Of a stretch of DNA of 21,034 nt, positions 1 to 6,966 are shown piece after piece. Origin of the DNA: an uncultured Oribacterium sp. (lineage in GTDB: Bacteria; Bacillota; Clostridia; Lachnospirales; Lachnospiraceae). The notes under the pieces are model-generated. The model was not told the DNA's origin. It searched no databases and was given only the letters and a program-made list of their open reading frames with translations. The translations under genes were made by a program, and so were the position numbers. Position 1 is the stretch's first letter. Each line of letters opens with the position of its first letter. The stretch spans positions 1-21,034 of the forward strand of contig CAAGKO010000011.1 of NCBI GenBank assembly GCA_900770445.1, given 5' to 3'.

Positions 1-96
1 ACCAAAGGAAAGGTGCTGCCGGGCAGATCCTATCCGAGGAAAAAACTCAAGCTGATTTGCCGAACGCATTTCAATAACCAAAAGGTAGCGTTTTAA
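1..96 (+). CDS. C-terminal fragment of a possible transposase (partial)
   Basis: An open frame enters from the left edge and stops with TAA at 94-96, giving 31 residues. The tail is very basic, with PGRSYPRKKLKL at residues 7-18. Such Arg/Lys-rich PGR-x-YPRK tails resemble the C-termini of some IS4-type transposases, but this is recollection of a pattern, not a match I can verify. The intergenic stretch downstream contains a mobile-type palindrome, which fits an insertion-sequence end. It could equally be the end of an unrelated basic protein. Confidence 0.3.
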   Translation, partial: TKGKVLPGRSYPRKKLKLICRTHFNNQKVAF

Positions 97-254
97 TTCT
101 TCTCGAAATCAATGCCGCTGAAGGGGCTTCTTAACGAAGCTCTGTTAAAGTGCACCTTCTTTAAAGATTTTTCGCTGGTATTCAAATTTTCCGTCGCCTT
201 TATGATATCATCCTTCTAGCAACCAATCTTAAGTTGACGTCAGGTTGACTACAT

Positions 255-286
255 TGGGGTCAGACCCCATTAAAGACCCCATTAAA
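255..286. repeat. GGGGTCAGACCCC palindrome plus tandem half-site
   Basis: Positions 255-269 form a perfect 15-bp odd palindrome, TGGGGTC-A-GACCCCA. The right half, GACCCCATTAAA, is then repeated directly (263-274 and 275-286). The same palindrome core recurs five more times in the window (15163, 15213, 17108, 17163, 18532), always between genes, so it is a dispersed repeat and not a local accident. Confidence 0.8.
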
Positions 287-402
287 TTTCGAGGGGGCAA
301 GAATTAAATATTCATCTGGAAATGACATTCTTAAGAGTTATGCCGATGAAAACCGGGCGGAATGAGAAAAGACAGTTTCGAAAAGCGACGAAATTACGTA
401 AA

Positions 403-416
403 TGTAAGCGCTTTAT
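403..416. promoter_or_regulatory. cre-like operator (LacI/CcpA type)
   Basis: TGTAAGCGCTTTAT agrees with the cre consensus TGWAANCGNTNWCA at 12 of 14 positions and has the central AAGCGCTT palindrome. It lies about 35 bp upstream of the -35 box of the predicted ptsH promoter. It is therefore a plausible site for CcpA or another LacI-family regulator. The position upstream of the promoter would fit activation as well as repression. Confidence 0.5.
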
Positions 417-449
417 ATGACAAATCTGTCATAAATATCAGCGAAATGA

Positions 450-478
450 TGGACAAATTCTAAAGAAATTGTTAAAAT
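450..478 (+). promoter_or_regulatory. Sigma-A-type promoter of the pts-nag operon
   Basis: The -35 box TGGACA (450-455) and the -10 box TAAAAT (473-478) each match consensus at 5 of 6 positions and are separated by exactly 17 bp. The -10 is preceded by TG one base away (extended -10, TGTTAAAAT). Transcription would start near 485, leaving a leader of about 110 nt before ptsH. The same TGTTAAAAT string occurs before the flavoreductase gene at 8584. Confidence 0.65.
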
Positions 479-540
479 ACTATAAAGTTAAGAATTTCAC
501 AATTCATAACAATTCAAAAATACACAAAATCCGTGATGTT

Positions 541-567
541 AAAGCCTGTTTGATCGAGGCTTTTTTT
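541..567 (+). terminator. Terminator-like hairpin in the ptsH leader (possible attenuator)
   Basis: AAAGCCT (541-547) pairs with AGGCTTT (557-563) around a 9-nt loop, followed by an uninterrupted T tract (561-567). It has the form of an intrinsic terminator and lies downstream of the predicted promoter but only 26 bp before the ptsH ATG. It could be a true attenuator read through under an antitermination signal, or the end of a short upstream transcript. I found no convincing LicT/GlcT-type RAT antiterminator sequence overlapping it. Confidence 0.6.
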
Positions 568-593
568 GAGCAGTAAGAAAGGATGCGATACAA

Positions 594-851
594 ATGAAGG
601 AATTTTCTTATGTGATTAAGGATGAGATCGGACTGCATGCGAGACCAGCCGGATTACTCGTGAAGGAAGTAAAGAAGTTCGAGAGTGCGGTGACGCTTTC
701 CTGCAAAGGAAAGACCGCAGCTGCTGGAAAGCTGATTGCCATCATGAGCATGGGCGTCAAGCAGGGCGATGAGGTGACCGTGCAGGTCGAGGGTCCGGAT
801 GAGGATGCTGCGTTCGAAGCGATGGAAAAGTTTTTCCAGGATAATCTGTAA
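594..851 (+). CDS. ptsH: PTS phosphocarrier protein HPr
   Basis: HPr is a small cytoplasmic protein that accepts phosphate from EI and passes it to the EIIA proteins of sugar PTS permeases. The 85 residues match the normal length. The active-site motif GLHARPAG places the phosphorylated His at residue 15. The segment that normally carries regulatory Ser46 (KSIMGVMSLG in Bacillus subtilis) reads GKLIAIMSMG here, so residue 46 is Lys and HPr kinase has no Ser46 to modify. An AGAAAGGA ribosome site lies about 10 nt before the ATG. It is the first gene of the six-gene pts-nag cluster, 35 bp before ptsI. Identification as an HPr-fold PTS protein is secure. Confidence 0.97.
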   Translation: MKEFSYVIKDEIGLHARPAGLLVKEVKKFESAVTLSCKGKTAAAGKLIAIMSMGVKQGDEVTVQVEGPDEDAAFEAMEKFFQDNL

Positions 852-886
852 TTCATCGATCGATATAGAATCTAAGAGGACAGAAA

Positions 887-2506
887 ATGGAAAAGTACAT
901 CGGAAAGTCCGTTTATAAGGGAACGGCGATCGGTCCGATCAATGTTTTGAAGAAGCGTGATGGTATCGTAAAGCGTCAGCATGTCGAGGATGTCGCGGCA
1001 GAGCTCCAGCGTCTCGAGGAAGCGAAGAAACAGGCGCAGGCCCAGCTCGGCGCGCTCTATGAGAAGGCGCTCCAGGAGGTCGGTGAGGTAAACGCGCAGA
1101 TCTTCGAGGTGCATCAGATGATGCTCGAGGATGAGGACTACCAGGATGCGATCCACTCGATGATCGAGACGGAGGAGGTCAATGCGGAGTACGCGGTGGC
1201 GGTCACCGGAGATAACTTCGCCGAGATCTTCGCAAATATGGATGATGAGTACATGCAGGCGCGTTCGGCCGATGTGAAGGATATTTCGAATCGCCTGATA
1301 CGGAACCTGAGTGGTGAGGAGGAGCTCGACTGGGCGCATATGGAGCCGTCCATCATCGTTGCGGATGATCTGACACCGAGTGAAACAGTGCAGATGGATA
1401 AGAGTAAAATTCTTGCATTCGTCACCGTACATGGTTCCACAAACTCTCATACCGCGATCCTCGCGCGTATGATGAACATCCCGGCGCTGATCGGTGTGCC
1501 GGTGGACCTCGAAAAGCTTCACTCCGGCACGATGGCCATCGTTGATGGTAAGGATGCTGTTTTCTATGTAGATCCGGATGAGGCGGAAATCGCTGCTGCC
1601 CGTGAGATGCAGGAGAAGGCGAAGAAGCAGAAAGAGCTGCTCGCAAACTATAAGGGACGCGCTTCCGTAACGAAGAGCGGACGAAAGGTAAATGTATATG
1701 CGAACATCGGAAGTGTTTCGGATGTGGCATATGTCCAGGAAAATGATGCGGAGGGAATCGGCCTGTTCCGTAGTGAGTTCCTGTATCTCGGAAAGACCGC
1801 GCTGCCGGACGAAAATGAGCAGTTTAACGCATACCGTCAGGTGCTGCAGACGATGGCCGGCAAGAAGGTCATCATCCGAACGCTCGACATCGGTGCGGAT
1901 AAGAATGTCGATTATCTCGGCCTCGGACAGGAGGACAACCCGGCGATGGGCTACCGTGCGATCCGTATCTGTCTGAAGCAGCCGGATGTGTTTAAGACAC
2001 AGCTCCGCGCACTGCTTCGTGCGGCGAAGTACGGAAACCTCGCCATCATGTATCCGATGATCATCTCCGTAGATGAGGTGCTTCGGATTCGGGAGATCGT
2101 CGCAGAGGTTGCGGCAGAACTCGAGCGGGAGCAAATCCCGTATGCGATTCCGGAGCAGGGGATCATGATCGAGACCCCGGCAGCGGTGATGATCTGTGAG
2201 GAGCTGGCGCAGCTGGTTGATTTCTTCAGCATTGGCACCAACGACCTCACGCAGTATACACTTGCGATCGATCGCCAGAATGAGAAGCTGGACGATTTCT
2301 ATAATCCACATCATGAGGCGGTTCTTCGGATGATTCAGATGACCATCGACGGCGCGCATAAGGCGGGCAAGTGGGTCGGCATCTGCGGCGAGCTCGGCGC
2401 AGATACGACGCTGACGGAGCGCTTCGTCGAGATGGGGATCGATGAGCTGAGTGTCGCACCATCCATGGTGCTCAGCGTGCGCAGTAAGATTTGTGAGATG
2501 GAGTAA
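887..2506 (+). CDS. ptsI: PTS enzyme I (PEP-protein phosphotransferase)
   Basis: EI takes phosphate from phosphoenolpyruvate and transfers it to HPr His15. The N-terminal swivelling domain has STNSHTAILAR with the phospho-His at residue 188. The PEP-binding barrel follows, with EGIGLFRSEFLY (290-300), MIETPAA (427-433), IGTNDLTQY (449-457) and the catalytic Cys500 in GICGELGAD. The length of 539 residues is slightly shorter than the common 570-575, mostly because the C-terminus ends early after the barrel; all key residues are present. The start is set by AAGAGGA six bases before the ATG. It sits between ptsH and nagB, so general PTS energy coupling is co-expressed with amino-sugar catabolism. 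Confidence 0.97.
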   Translation: MEKYIGKSVYKGTAIGPINVLKKRDGIVKRQHVEDVAAELQRLEEAKKQAQAQLGALYEKALQEVGEVNAQIFEVHQMMLEDEDYQDAIHSMIETEEVNAEYAVAVTGDNFAEIFANMDDEYMQARSADVKDISNRLIRNLSGEEELDWAHMEPSIIVADDLTPSETVQMDKSKILAFVTVHGSTNSHTAILARMMNIPALIGVPVDLEKLHSGTMAIVDGKDAVFYVDPDEAEIAAAREMQEKAKKQKELLANYKGRASVTKSGRKVNVYANIGSVSDVAYVQENDAEGIGLFRSEFLYLGKTALPDENEQFNAYRQVLQTMAGKKVIIRTLDIGADKNVDYLGLGQEDNPAMGYRAIRICLKQPDVFKTQLRALLRAAKYGNLAIMYPMIISVDEVLRIREIVAEVAAELEREQIPYAIPEQGIMIETPAAVMICEELAQLVDFFSIGTNDLTQYTLAIDRQNEKLDDFYNPHHEAVLRMIQMTIDGAHKAGKWVGICGELGADTTLTERFVEMGIDELSVAPSMVLSVRSKICEME

Positions 2507-2519
2507 GGGAGTAGAAATC

Positions 2520-3251
2520 ATGAGAATTTACAGAGCGAAGGACTATGCAGACATGAGCCGGAAGGCCGCAAACATCGTTTCTGCACAGGTGATTATGAAG
2601 CCGGACTGTGTACTCGGCCTCGCGACCGGATCTACACCGATCGGCTTATACAAGCAGCTGGTGGAGTGGTATCAGAAGGGTGATCTCGATTTCTCCGAGG
2701 TCCGCACCGTGAACCTCGACGAGTATAAGGGGCTGACACGTGACAACGACCAGAGCTACTACTACTTCATGCATGAGAATCTGTTCGATCATGTGAATCT
2801 CCCGGTGGAGAGCACACATCTTCCGAACGGCATGGAGATGGATTCCGAGAAGGAGTGCAAGCGCTACTCCGCACTCATTAAGTCCATGGGCGGTATCGAT
2901 CTTCAGCTTCTCGGCATCGGACACAACGGCCATATCGGTTTCAACGAGCCGGATGAGGCCTTCGATTCAGATGTACACTGCGTGAATCTCACCGAGTCGA
3001 CCATCGAAGCCAACAAGCGTTTCTTCGCTTCTGCGGACGACGTTCCGAAGCAGGCATACACGATGGGCATCAAGACCATCATGCAGGCGAAAAAGATCCT
3101 CATCGTGGCGAGCGGCGAGGACAAGGCACAGATCGTGCATGATGCGTTCTTCGGTCCGATCACACCGAAGGTTCCGGCATCTGTTTTACAGCTCCATAAT
3201 GATGTAACCCTCGTTGCGGACGAGGCAGCGCTCAGTAAGGTCGAGCTGTAA
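2520..3251 (+). CDS. nagB: Glucosamine-6-phosphate deaminase
   Basis: NagB converts glucosamine-6-phosphate to fructose-6-phosphate and ammonia, the last step from GlcNAc into glycolysis. The 243 residues fit the short, non-allosteric Gram-positive type. GLATGSTPIGLY (33-44) is the sugar-phosphate loop, NLDEYKG (65-71) carries the catalytic Asp67, and GIGHNGHIGFNEP (132-144) carries the catalytic His138, with Asn136 where Escherichia coli has Asp141. I chose the ATG at 2520 because GGGAG precedes it by 7 nt and the protein then starts MRIYRAKDY, typical of the family; an earlier in-frame ATG lies inside ptsI. The gap from the ptsI stop is 13 bp. Confidence 0.96.
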   Translation: MRIYRAKDYADMSRKAANIVSAQVIMKPDCVLGLATGSTPIGLYKQLVEWYQKGDLDFSEVRTVNLDEYKGLTRDNDQSYYYFMHENLFDHVNLPVESTHLPNGMEMDSEKECKRYSALIKSMGGIDLQLLGIGHNGHIGFNEPDEAFDSDVHCVNLTESTIEANKRFFASADDVPKQAYTMGIKTIMQAKKILIVASGEDKAQIVHDAFFGPITPKVPASVLQLHNDVTLVADEAALSKVEL

Positions 3252-3370
3252 AGCGCGGCATCACATCATAGAACGCGGCACATCGCACGCATGACGCGGC
3301 GCGATGATGCCATGGTCGGTAGCATTGGCCTCGGAAAACGGAGGCCGGTAGAAGATGGGAGCGGAGAGCT
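3252..3370. other. Structured spacer between nagB and nagA
   Basis: This 119-bp spacer is much longer than the other gaps in the operon and GC-rich. GGCATCA near its left end pairs with TGATGCC about 50 bp later. A second hairpin, GGCCTC...GAGGCC, lies near 3330-3350. Neither is followed by a T tract, so they look like mRNA-processing or stability structures and not terminators. No small gene was seen. Confidence 0.4.
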
Positions 3371-4483
3371 ATGGTTATAAAGGGTGCAAAGGTATATACA
3401 GCGGAGCATACCTTCGAAACGAAGGATGTCGCTGTGGCCGATGGCCGATTCACTGTGCAGGGCGGAGATGAGAAGGTGGTCAATGCAGACGGCCTCTACA
3501 TGATTCCGGGTCTTGTGGATATTCACTTCCACGGGTGCATGGGCGCAGATATGTGCGATGGCACGGAAGAGGCGCTGGATGTGATCACGAAGTATGAGGC
3601 TTCGATCGGTGTTACATCTGTATGTCCGGCGACGATGACCATCGCAAAGGACGAGCTTCTCAAGGTGATGCAAAACGCGGGCGCGTATCGCTATAAGGGT
3701 GGTGCGCATCTTGTCGGCATCAATATGGAGGGACCGTTCATCAGTGCGGCGAAGAAGGGAGCACAGGCTGCCGAGAATATCCTTCGCTGTGACGTGGATC
3801 TTTTCCGACAGCTGCAACATGCGGCGAAGGGGCTCATCAAGCTCGTGGATATCGCGCCGGAGGAGCCGGGTGCACTCGAGTTCATCGATCAGGTGAAGGA
3901 TGAGGTTGTGGTTTCCATCGCGCATACGATGGCAGATTACGAGGAAGCGAAGGCAGCCATCGCGCATGGTGCTTCGCATGCAACGCATCTTTACAATGCG
4001 ATGCCACCGCTGAACCATCGGAATCCGGGCGTGATCGGTGCCGCACGGGATGCGGAGAACGTTCATCCGGAGCTGATCTGTGATGGCGTACATATTCATC
4101 CATCCGTGATTCGTGCAACCTTTGTAATGTTTGGTGCGAAGCGAATGATCCTTATCAGTGATAGTATGCGGGCGACAGGACTGGACGATGGTGAGTACAC
4201 CCTCGGTGGTCAGCCGGTGACCGTGCGGGGCAATCGTGCGACACTGCATGATGGCACGATTGCAGGGTCCGCGACGAATCTGATGGATTGCATGCGATTC
4301 TGCGTAAAGACAGTGGGACTTCCGCTTGAAGATGCAGTGATGTGTGCCACGGAGAATCCGGCCAGAGAGATCGGTATATACGGTGAGGTCGGAAGCATTG
4401 AAACAGGGAAGAAGGCGGACTTCGTGCTGCTGGATAAGGATTTAAATCTTGTAAGTGTCTATATCGACGGAGAGGAGATTTGA
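3371..4483 (+). CDS. nagA: N-acetylglucosamine-6-phosphate deacetylase
   Basis: NagA removes acetate from GlcNAc-6-P to give glucosamine-6-P, the NagB substrate. The 370 residues form the amidohydrolase barrel: VDIHFHG (49-55) with metal ligands His52 and His54, NMEGPFIS (118-125) with Glu120, His185 in SIAHTMADY, His206 in ATHLYNAMPPLNHR (substrate loop, 204-217), and the catalytic Asp264 in LISDSM. The start is supported by a GGGAGCGGAGAG purine-rich site just upstream. The stop is followed after 3 bp by the EIIA start, indicating translational coupling. Confidence 0.96.
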   Translation: MVIKGAKVYTAEHTFETKDVAVADGRFTVQGGDEKVVNADGLYMIPGLVDIHFHGCMGADMCDGTEEALDVITKYEASIGVTSVCPATMTIAKDELLKVMQNAGAYRYKGGAHLVGINMEGPFISAAKKGAQAAENILRCDVDLFRQLQHAAKGLIKLVDIAPEEPGALEFIDQVKDEVVVSIAHTMADYEEAKAAIAHGASHATHLYNAMPPLNHRNPGVIGAARDAENVHPELICDGVHIHPSVIRATFVMFGAKRMILISDSMRATGLDDGEYTLGGQPVTVRGNRATLHDGTIAGSATNLMDCMRFCVKTVGLPLEDAVMCATENPAREIGIYGEVGSIETGKKADFVLLDKDLNLVSVYIDGEEI

Positions 4484-4486
4484 CAG

Positions 4487-4966
4487 ATGTTCGGACTTTT
4501 TAAGAGTAAGGAAAAGCGCAGCATCCTCCACTCACCGTGTAATGGAAAGGTGGTTCCGATCACAGAGGTACCGGATCCGACCTTTGCAGAGAAGATTCTC
4601 GGTGATGGATTTGCGGTGATTCCGGCAGAGGGTAAGGTATATGCACCGGCTGATGGCGAGATCACCATGGTGTTTGACACACTGCATGCGGTGACGATGA
4701 CCACGACGCAGGGCATCGAGGTCCTGATTCATATCGGACTCGACACGGTAAACCTGAAGGGCGAGCCGTTCACACCCCATGTGAAGGCCGGCGACAAGGT
4801 AAAGCAGGGCGATCTTCTGATGGATGCAGATCTCGGGAAGATCCAGGCGGCCGGCTTAAACATCATCACACCGGTCCTGATCTGCAATACCGATGATTAT
4901 AAGGAAATCAGCCTGCAGAAGCAGGGCGAGGTCACACTCGCGGACAGCGTGCTGAAGATTTCCTGA
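4487..4966 (+). CDS. PTS EIIA component, glucose/GlcNAc (Crr-like) family
   Basis: Cytoplasmic EIIA of the glucose superfamily, which passes phosphate from HPr to the EIIB domain of its permease. The 159 residues cover the whole beta-sandwich. VLIHIGLDTV carries the phospho-His82 and TLHAVTM the second active-site His67, equivalent to His90 and His75 of E. coli EIIAGlc. It is a free-standing protein lying directly before an EIICB gene that lacks an EIIA domain, so the two almost certainly work together. Unlike E. coli NagE, the three domains are split over two genes. It starts 3 bp after the nagA stop. Sugar specificity cannot be read from EIIA alone. Confidence 0.93.
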   Translation: MFGLFKSKEKRSILHSPCNGKVVPITEVPDPTFAEKILGDGFAVIPAEGKVYAPADGEITMVFDTLHAVTMTTTQGIEVLIHIGLDTVNLKGEPFTPHVKAGDKVKQGDLLMDADLGKIQAAGLNIITPVLICNTDDYKEISLQKQGEVTLADSVLKIS

Positions 4967-4988
4967 TAAGTGCTTAATTTCGAACCTG

Positions 4989-5017
4989 ATTGGAGTGATC
5001 CAATTTAGTATATTTTT
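4989..5017 (+). promoter_or_regulatory. Small inverted repeat before nagE
   Basis: ATTGGA (4989-4994) pairs with TCCAAT (4999-5004) around GTGA, followed by TTAGTATATTTTT. It could act as a weak intra-operon terminator or as an operator. The stem is only 6 bp and AT-rich, so function is uncertain. Confidence 0.3.
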
Positions 5018-5033
5018 CTTAAGGAGGGGAAAT

Positions 5034-6503
5034 ATGAAGTTTCTTCAAAAGTTGGGTAAAGCGTTAATGCTCCCAGTAGCTGTGCTGCCGATCTGTGGTA
5101 TCCTGATGGGTATCGGATACCTGCTCTGTCCTGCAACCATGCAGGGTGGTGACATCCAGGGTGCAGCCAACCTGATCGGTCTGTTCCTCGTAAAGGCAGG
5201 TGGTGCCTTAATCGATAACATGGCGATCCTTTTCGCAATCGGCGTCGGTGTCGGTATGTCAGATAAGAATGATGGTACCGGTGGAATCGCTGCGCTTGCT
5301 TCCTGGCTCATGCTCACCACACTCCTTTCTACAGGATTTGTGACGACGCTGATGCCATCCATCGCAGAGAGCGAGGTCAAGACCATCGCGTTCAACAAGA
5401 TTGCAAACCCGTTCATCGGTATCCTCGCCGGTGTCATCGGTTCTACCTGCTACAACAAGTTCAAGGGTACGAAGCTTCCGGACTGGCTGGCATTCTTCAG
5501 TGGTAAGCGTTGCGTAGCGATCGTTGCAGGTGTGGTTTCCATCATCGTATCTGCCGTTCTTCTGTTCGTATGGCCGCTGTTCTTCGGTTTACTCGTAAGC
5601 ATCGGTGATGCGATTGCGAAGATGGGTGTTGTAGGTGCAGGTATCTATGCATTCCTGAACCGTCTCCTCATCCCGACCGGATTACACCACGCGCTCAACA
5701 ACGTATTCTGGTTTGATACGATCGGTCTCGGTGATCTTTCTCACTTCTGGGCTGGTGAGACATCGGCAGATGTTTCCTGGAGCCTCGGTATGTACATGTC
5801 CGGATTCTTCCCATGTATGATGTTCGGTATCCCGGGTGCTGCACTTGCGATGGTACAGTGTGCAAAGCCTGAGAAGAAGGCAGCCACCATCGGTATCTTA
5901 CTTTCTGCCGCTGTATGTTCCTTCATCTGTGGCGTTACGGAGCCGTTCGAGTTTGCATTCATGTTCCTCGCACCGGGTCTCTACCTGATCTACGCTGCAC
6001 TGTATGGCGTATTCACGATCGTTACCGTAGCACTCGGCTTCCGTGCTGGTTTCTCATTCTCAGCAGGTGCGATGGATCTCCTCTTCTCCGCTTCCCTTCC
6101 GGCAGCTGCGAAGACATGGCTGATCATCCCGCTGGGCATCGCTGCATTCGTTGTTTTCTACTTCGTATTCCTGTTTGCGATCAAGAAGTTCGATATCAAG
6201 ACTCCGGGTCGTGAGGATGATGATGTAGAGGCTGAGAAGAACGTTCAGCTCGCAAGTGATGACTTCACTGCGATTGCAAAGCAGATCCTCGCAGGCTGTG
6301 GCGGCAAGGAGAACATCGCAAGCATCGACAACTGTGTAACCAGACTGAGACTTGAGGTCAAGGATATGACGCAGGTGGACGACAAGGCCATCAAGGCTGC
6401 AGGCGTTGCCGGTGTCATCAAGCCAGGTAAGACTTCCGTTCAGGTGATCGTCGGCACGAAGGTTCAGTTCGTAGCAGATGCGTTCTCTGAGCTTTGCAAG
6501 TAA
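5034..6503 (+). CDS. nagE: PTS EIICB permease, N-acetylglucosamine type
   Basis: Integral-membrane permease that imports and phosphorylates the sugar. Residues 1-385 are the EIIC domain with about ten hydrophobic segments, GLHHALNNVFWF (216-227) and the conserved GVTEPFEFAFMFLAP (300-314). A charged linker leads to the EIIB domain (about 410-489), whose phospho-Cys434 lies in SIDNCVTRLRLEV. GlcNAc is the likely substrate because the gene follows nagB and nagA and the GLHHALN loop resembles NagE; glucose or a related hexose is the alternative. The start at 5034 has a strong AAGGAGGGGA site and gives the usual MKFLQKLGKALMLPV terminus; an earlier in-frame ATG at 4995 lacks one. There is no EIIA domain; the preceding gene supplies it. 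Confidence 0.93.
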   Translation: MKFLQKLGKALMLPVAVLPICGILMGIGYLLCPATMQGGDIQGAANLIGLFLVKAGGALIDNMAILFAIGVGVGMSDKNDGTGGIAALASWLMLTTLLSTGFVTTLMPSIAESEVKTIAFNKIANPFIGILAGVIGSTCYNKFKGTKLPDWLAFFSGKRCVAIVAGVVSIIVSAVLLFVWPLFFGLLVSIGDAIAKMGVVGAGIYAFLNRLLIPTGLHHALNNVFWFDTIGLGDLSHFWAGETSADVSWSLGMYMSGFFPCMMFGIPGAALAMVQCAKPEKKAATIGILLSAAVCSFICGVTEPFEFAFMFLAPGLYLIYAALYGVFTIVTVALGFRAGFSFSAGAMDLLFSASLPAAAKTWLIIPLGIAAFVVFYFVFLFAIKKFDIKTPGREDDDVEAEKNVQLASDDFTAIAKQILAGCGGKENIASIDNCVTRLRLEVKDMTQVDDKAIKAAGVAGVIKPGKTSVQVIVGTKVQFVADAFSELCK

Positions 6504-6599
6504 GCTGAGACTTCGATGATGTGTTTCGGGATACAATGAAAATCCCAATTTTATGAAAAGCGAACAGAACGGGCGGGGAGCTGCTCGTTCTGAGAAAGG

Positions 6600-6630
6600 C
6601 TGGTGCATGACCTGTGCACCAGTCTTTTTT
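6600..6630 (+). terminator. Intrinsic terminator of the pts-nag operon
   Basis: CTGGTGCA (6600-6607) pairs perfectly with TGCACCAG (6615-6622), followed by TCTTTTTT. It lies about 100 bp after the nagE stop. A second inverted repeat, CAGAACG/CGTTCTG, lies just before it (about 6565-6593). Confidence 0.88.
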
Positions 6631-6636
6631 GTGAGG

Positions 6637-6860
6637 GAGGCCGGAGGGCCGGCAACGGAAGCACAGTACTGCGAGCTCGGAAGAATCTAAGTCGAACCCC
6701 CTAAGCGGCACTAGGCCCTCTGCAATCACCGAGTTTTCTTTATGAAAACTCGGCGTTGCAGAGGGTTCCAAGGAGAGATAACACCAAGTGCCGCTAAGGG
6801 GGACAGACTTGATTCTTCACGAGCTCTTCGTATGGCTTCCGTTGCCGGCCCTCCGGCCTC
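6637..6860. repeat. 224-bp long imperfect hairpin element
   Basis: The two ends, 6637-6662 and 6835-6860, are perfect 26-bp inverted repeats. Moving inward, further blocks pair in the same order: CGAGCTC, GAATCT/GATTC, AAGTC/GACTT, CCCCCT/AGGGGG, AGCGGCAC (6704-6711) with GTGCCGCT (6788-6795), CCCTCTGCAA (6716-6725) with TTGCAGAGGG (6756-6765), and CCGAGTTTTC (6729-6738) with GAAAACTCGG (6744-6753), leaving a 5-nt loop TTTAT. No open frame spans it. It looks like a MITE or other non-autonomous palindromic element. I could not see a clear target-site duplication. It occupies most of the gene-free stretch 6504-6966. Confidence 0.85.
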
Positions 6861-6966
6861 TTCCCTACACAGAATATATGAGCGTTCAGGGCTATTCTGA
6901 AGTAAAATTAGTAAAAAAAGAGGAAAGATTCGGAAAAGGTGAAAGGTTTATGGTAGTATAGGGACC

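Larger units (their letters stand above)
97..449. other. Non-coding leader region upstream of the pts-nag operon
   Basis: About 350 bp with no plausible gene on either strand. It is more AT-rich than the coding DNA to the right. It holds a GGGGTCAGACCCC palindrome with an adjacent half-repeat (255-286) and a cre-like palindrome (403-416), both listed separately. Nothing else was recognised. Confidence 0.6.

Noticed and set aside
97..593. tRNA or rRNA genes in the 5' gene-free region
   Set aside because: No TΨC-like GGTTCRA arm with a matching acceptor stem and no rRNA-like conserved segment was seen here or elsewhere in the window.
872..2521. Long minus-strand open frame of 549 codons opposite ptsI
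   Set aside because: It mirrors ptsI almost exactly, has no ribosome site or recognisable domains, and arises from the codon bias of the real gene.
3266..4249. Minus-strand open frame of 327 codons opposite nagA
   Set aside because: Composition rich in Arg, His and Leu with no motif; nagA on the plus strand is certain.
6637..6860. Retron or group II intron RNA
   Set aside because: No reverse transcriptase is encoded nearby, and the structure is a single long hairpin without intron or msr/msd features.
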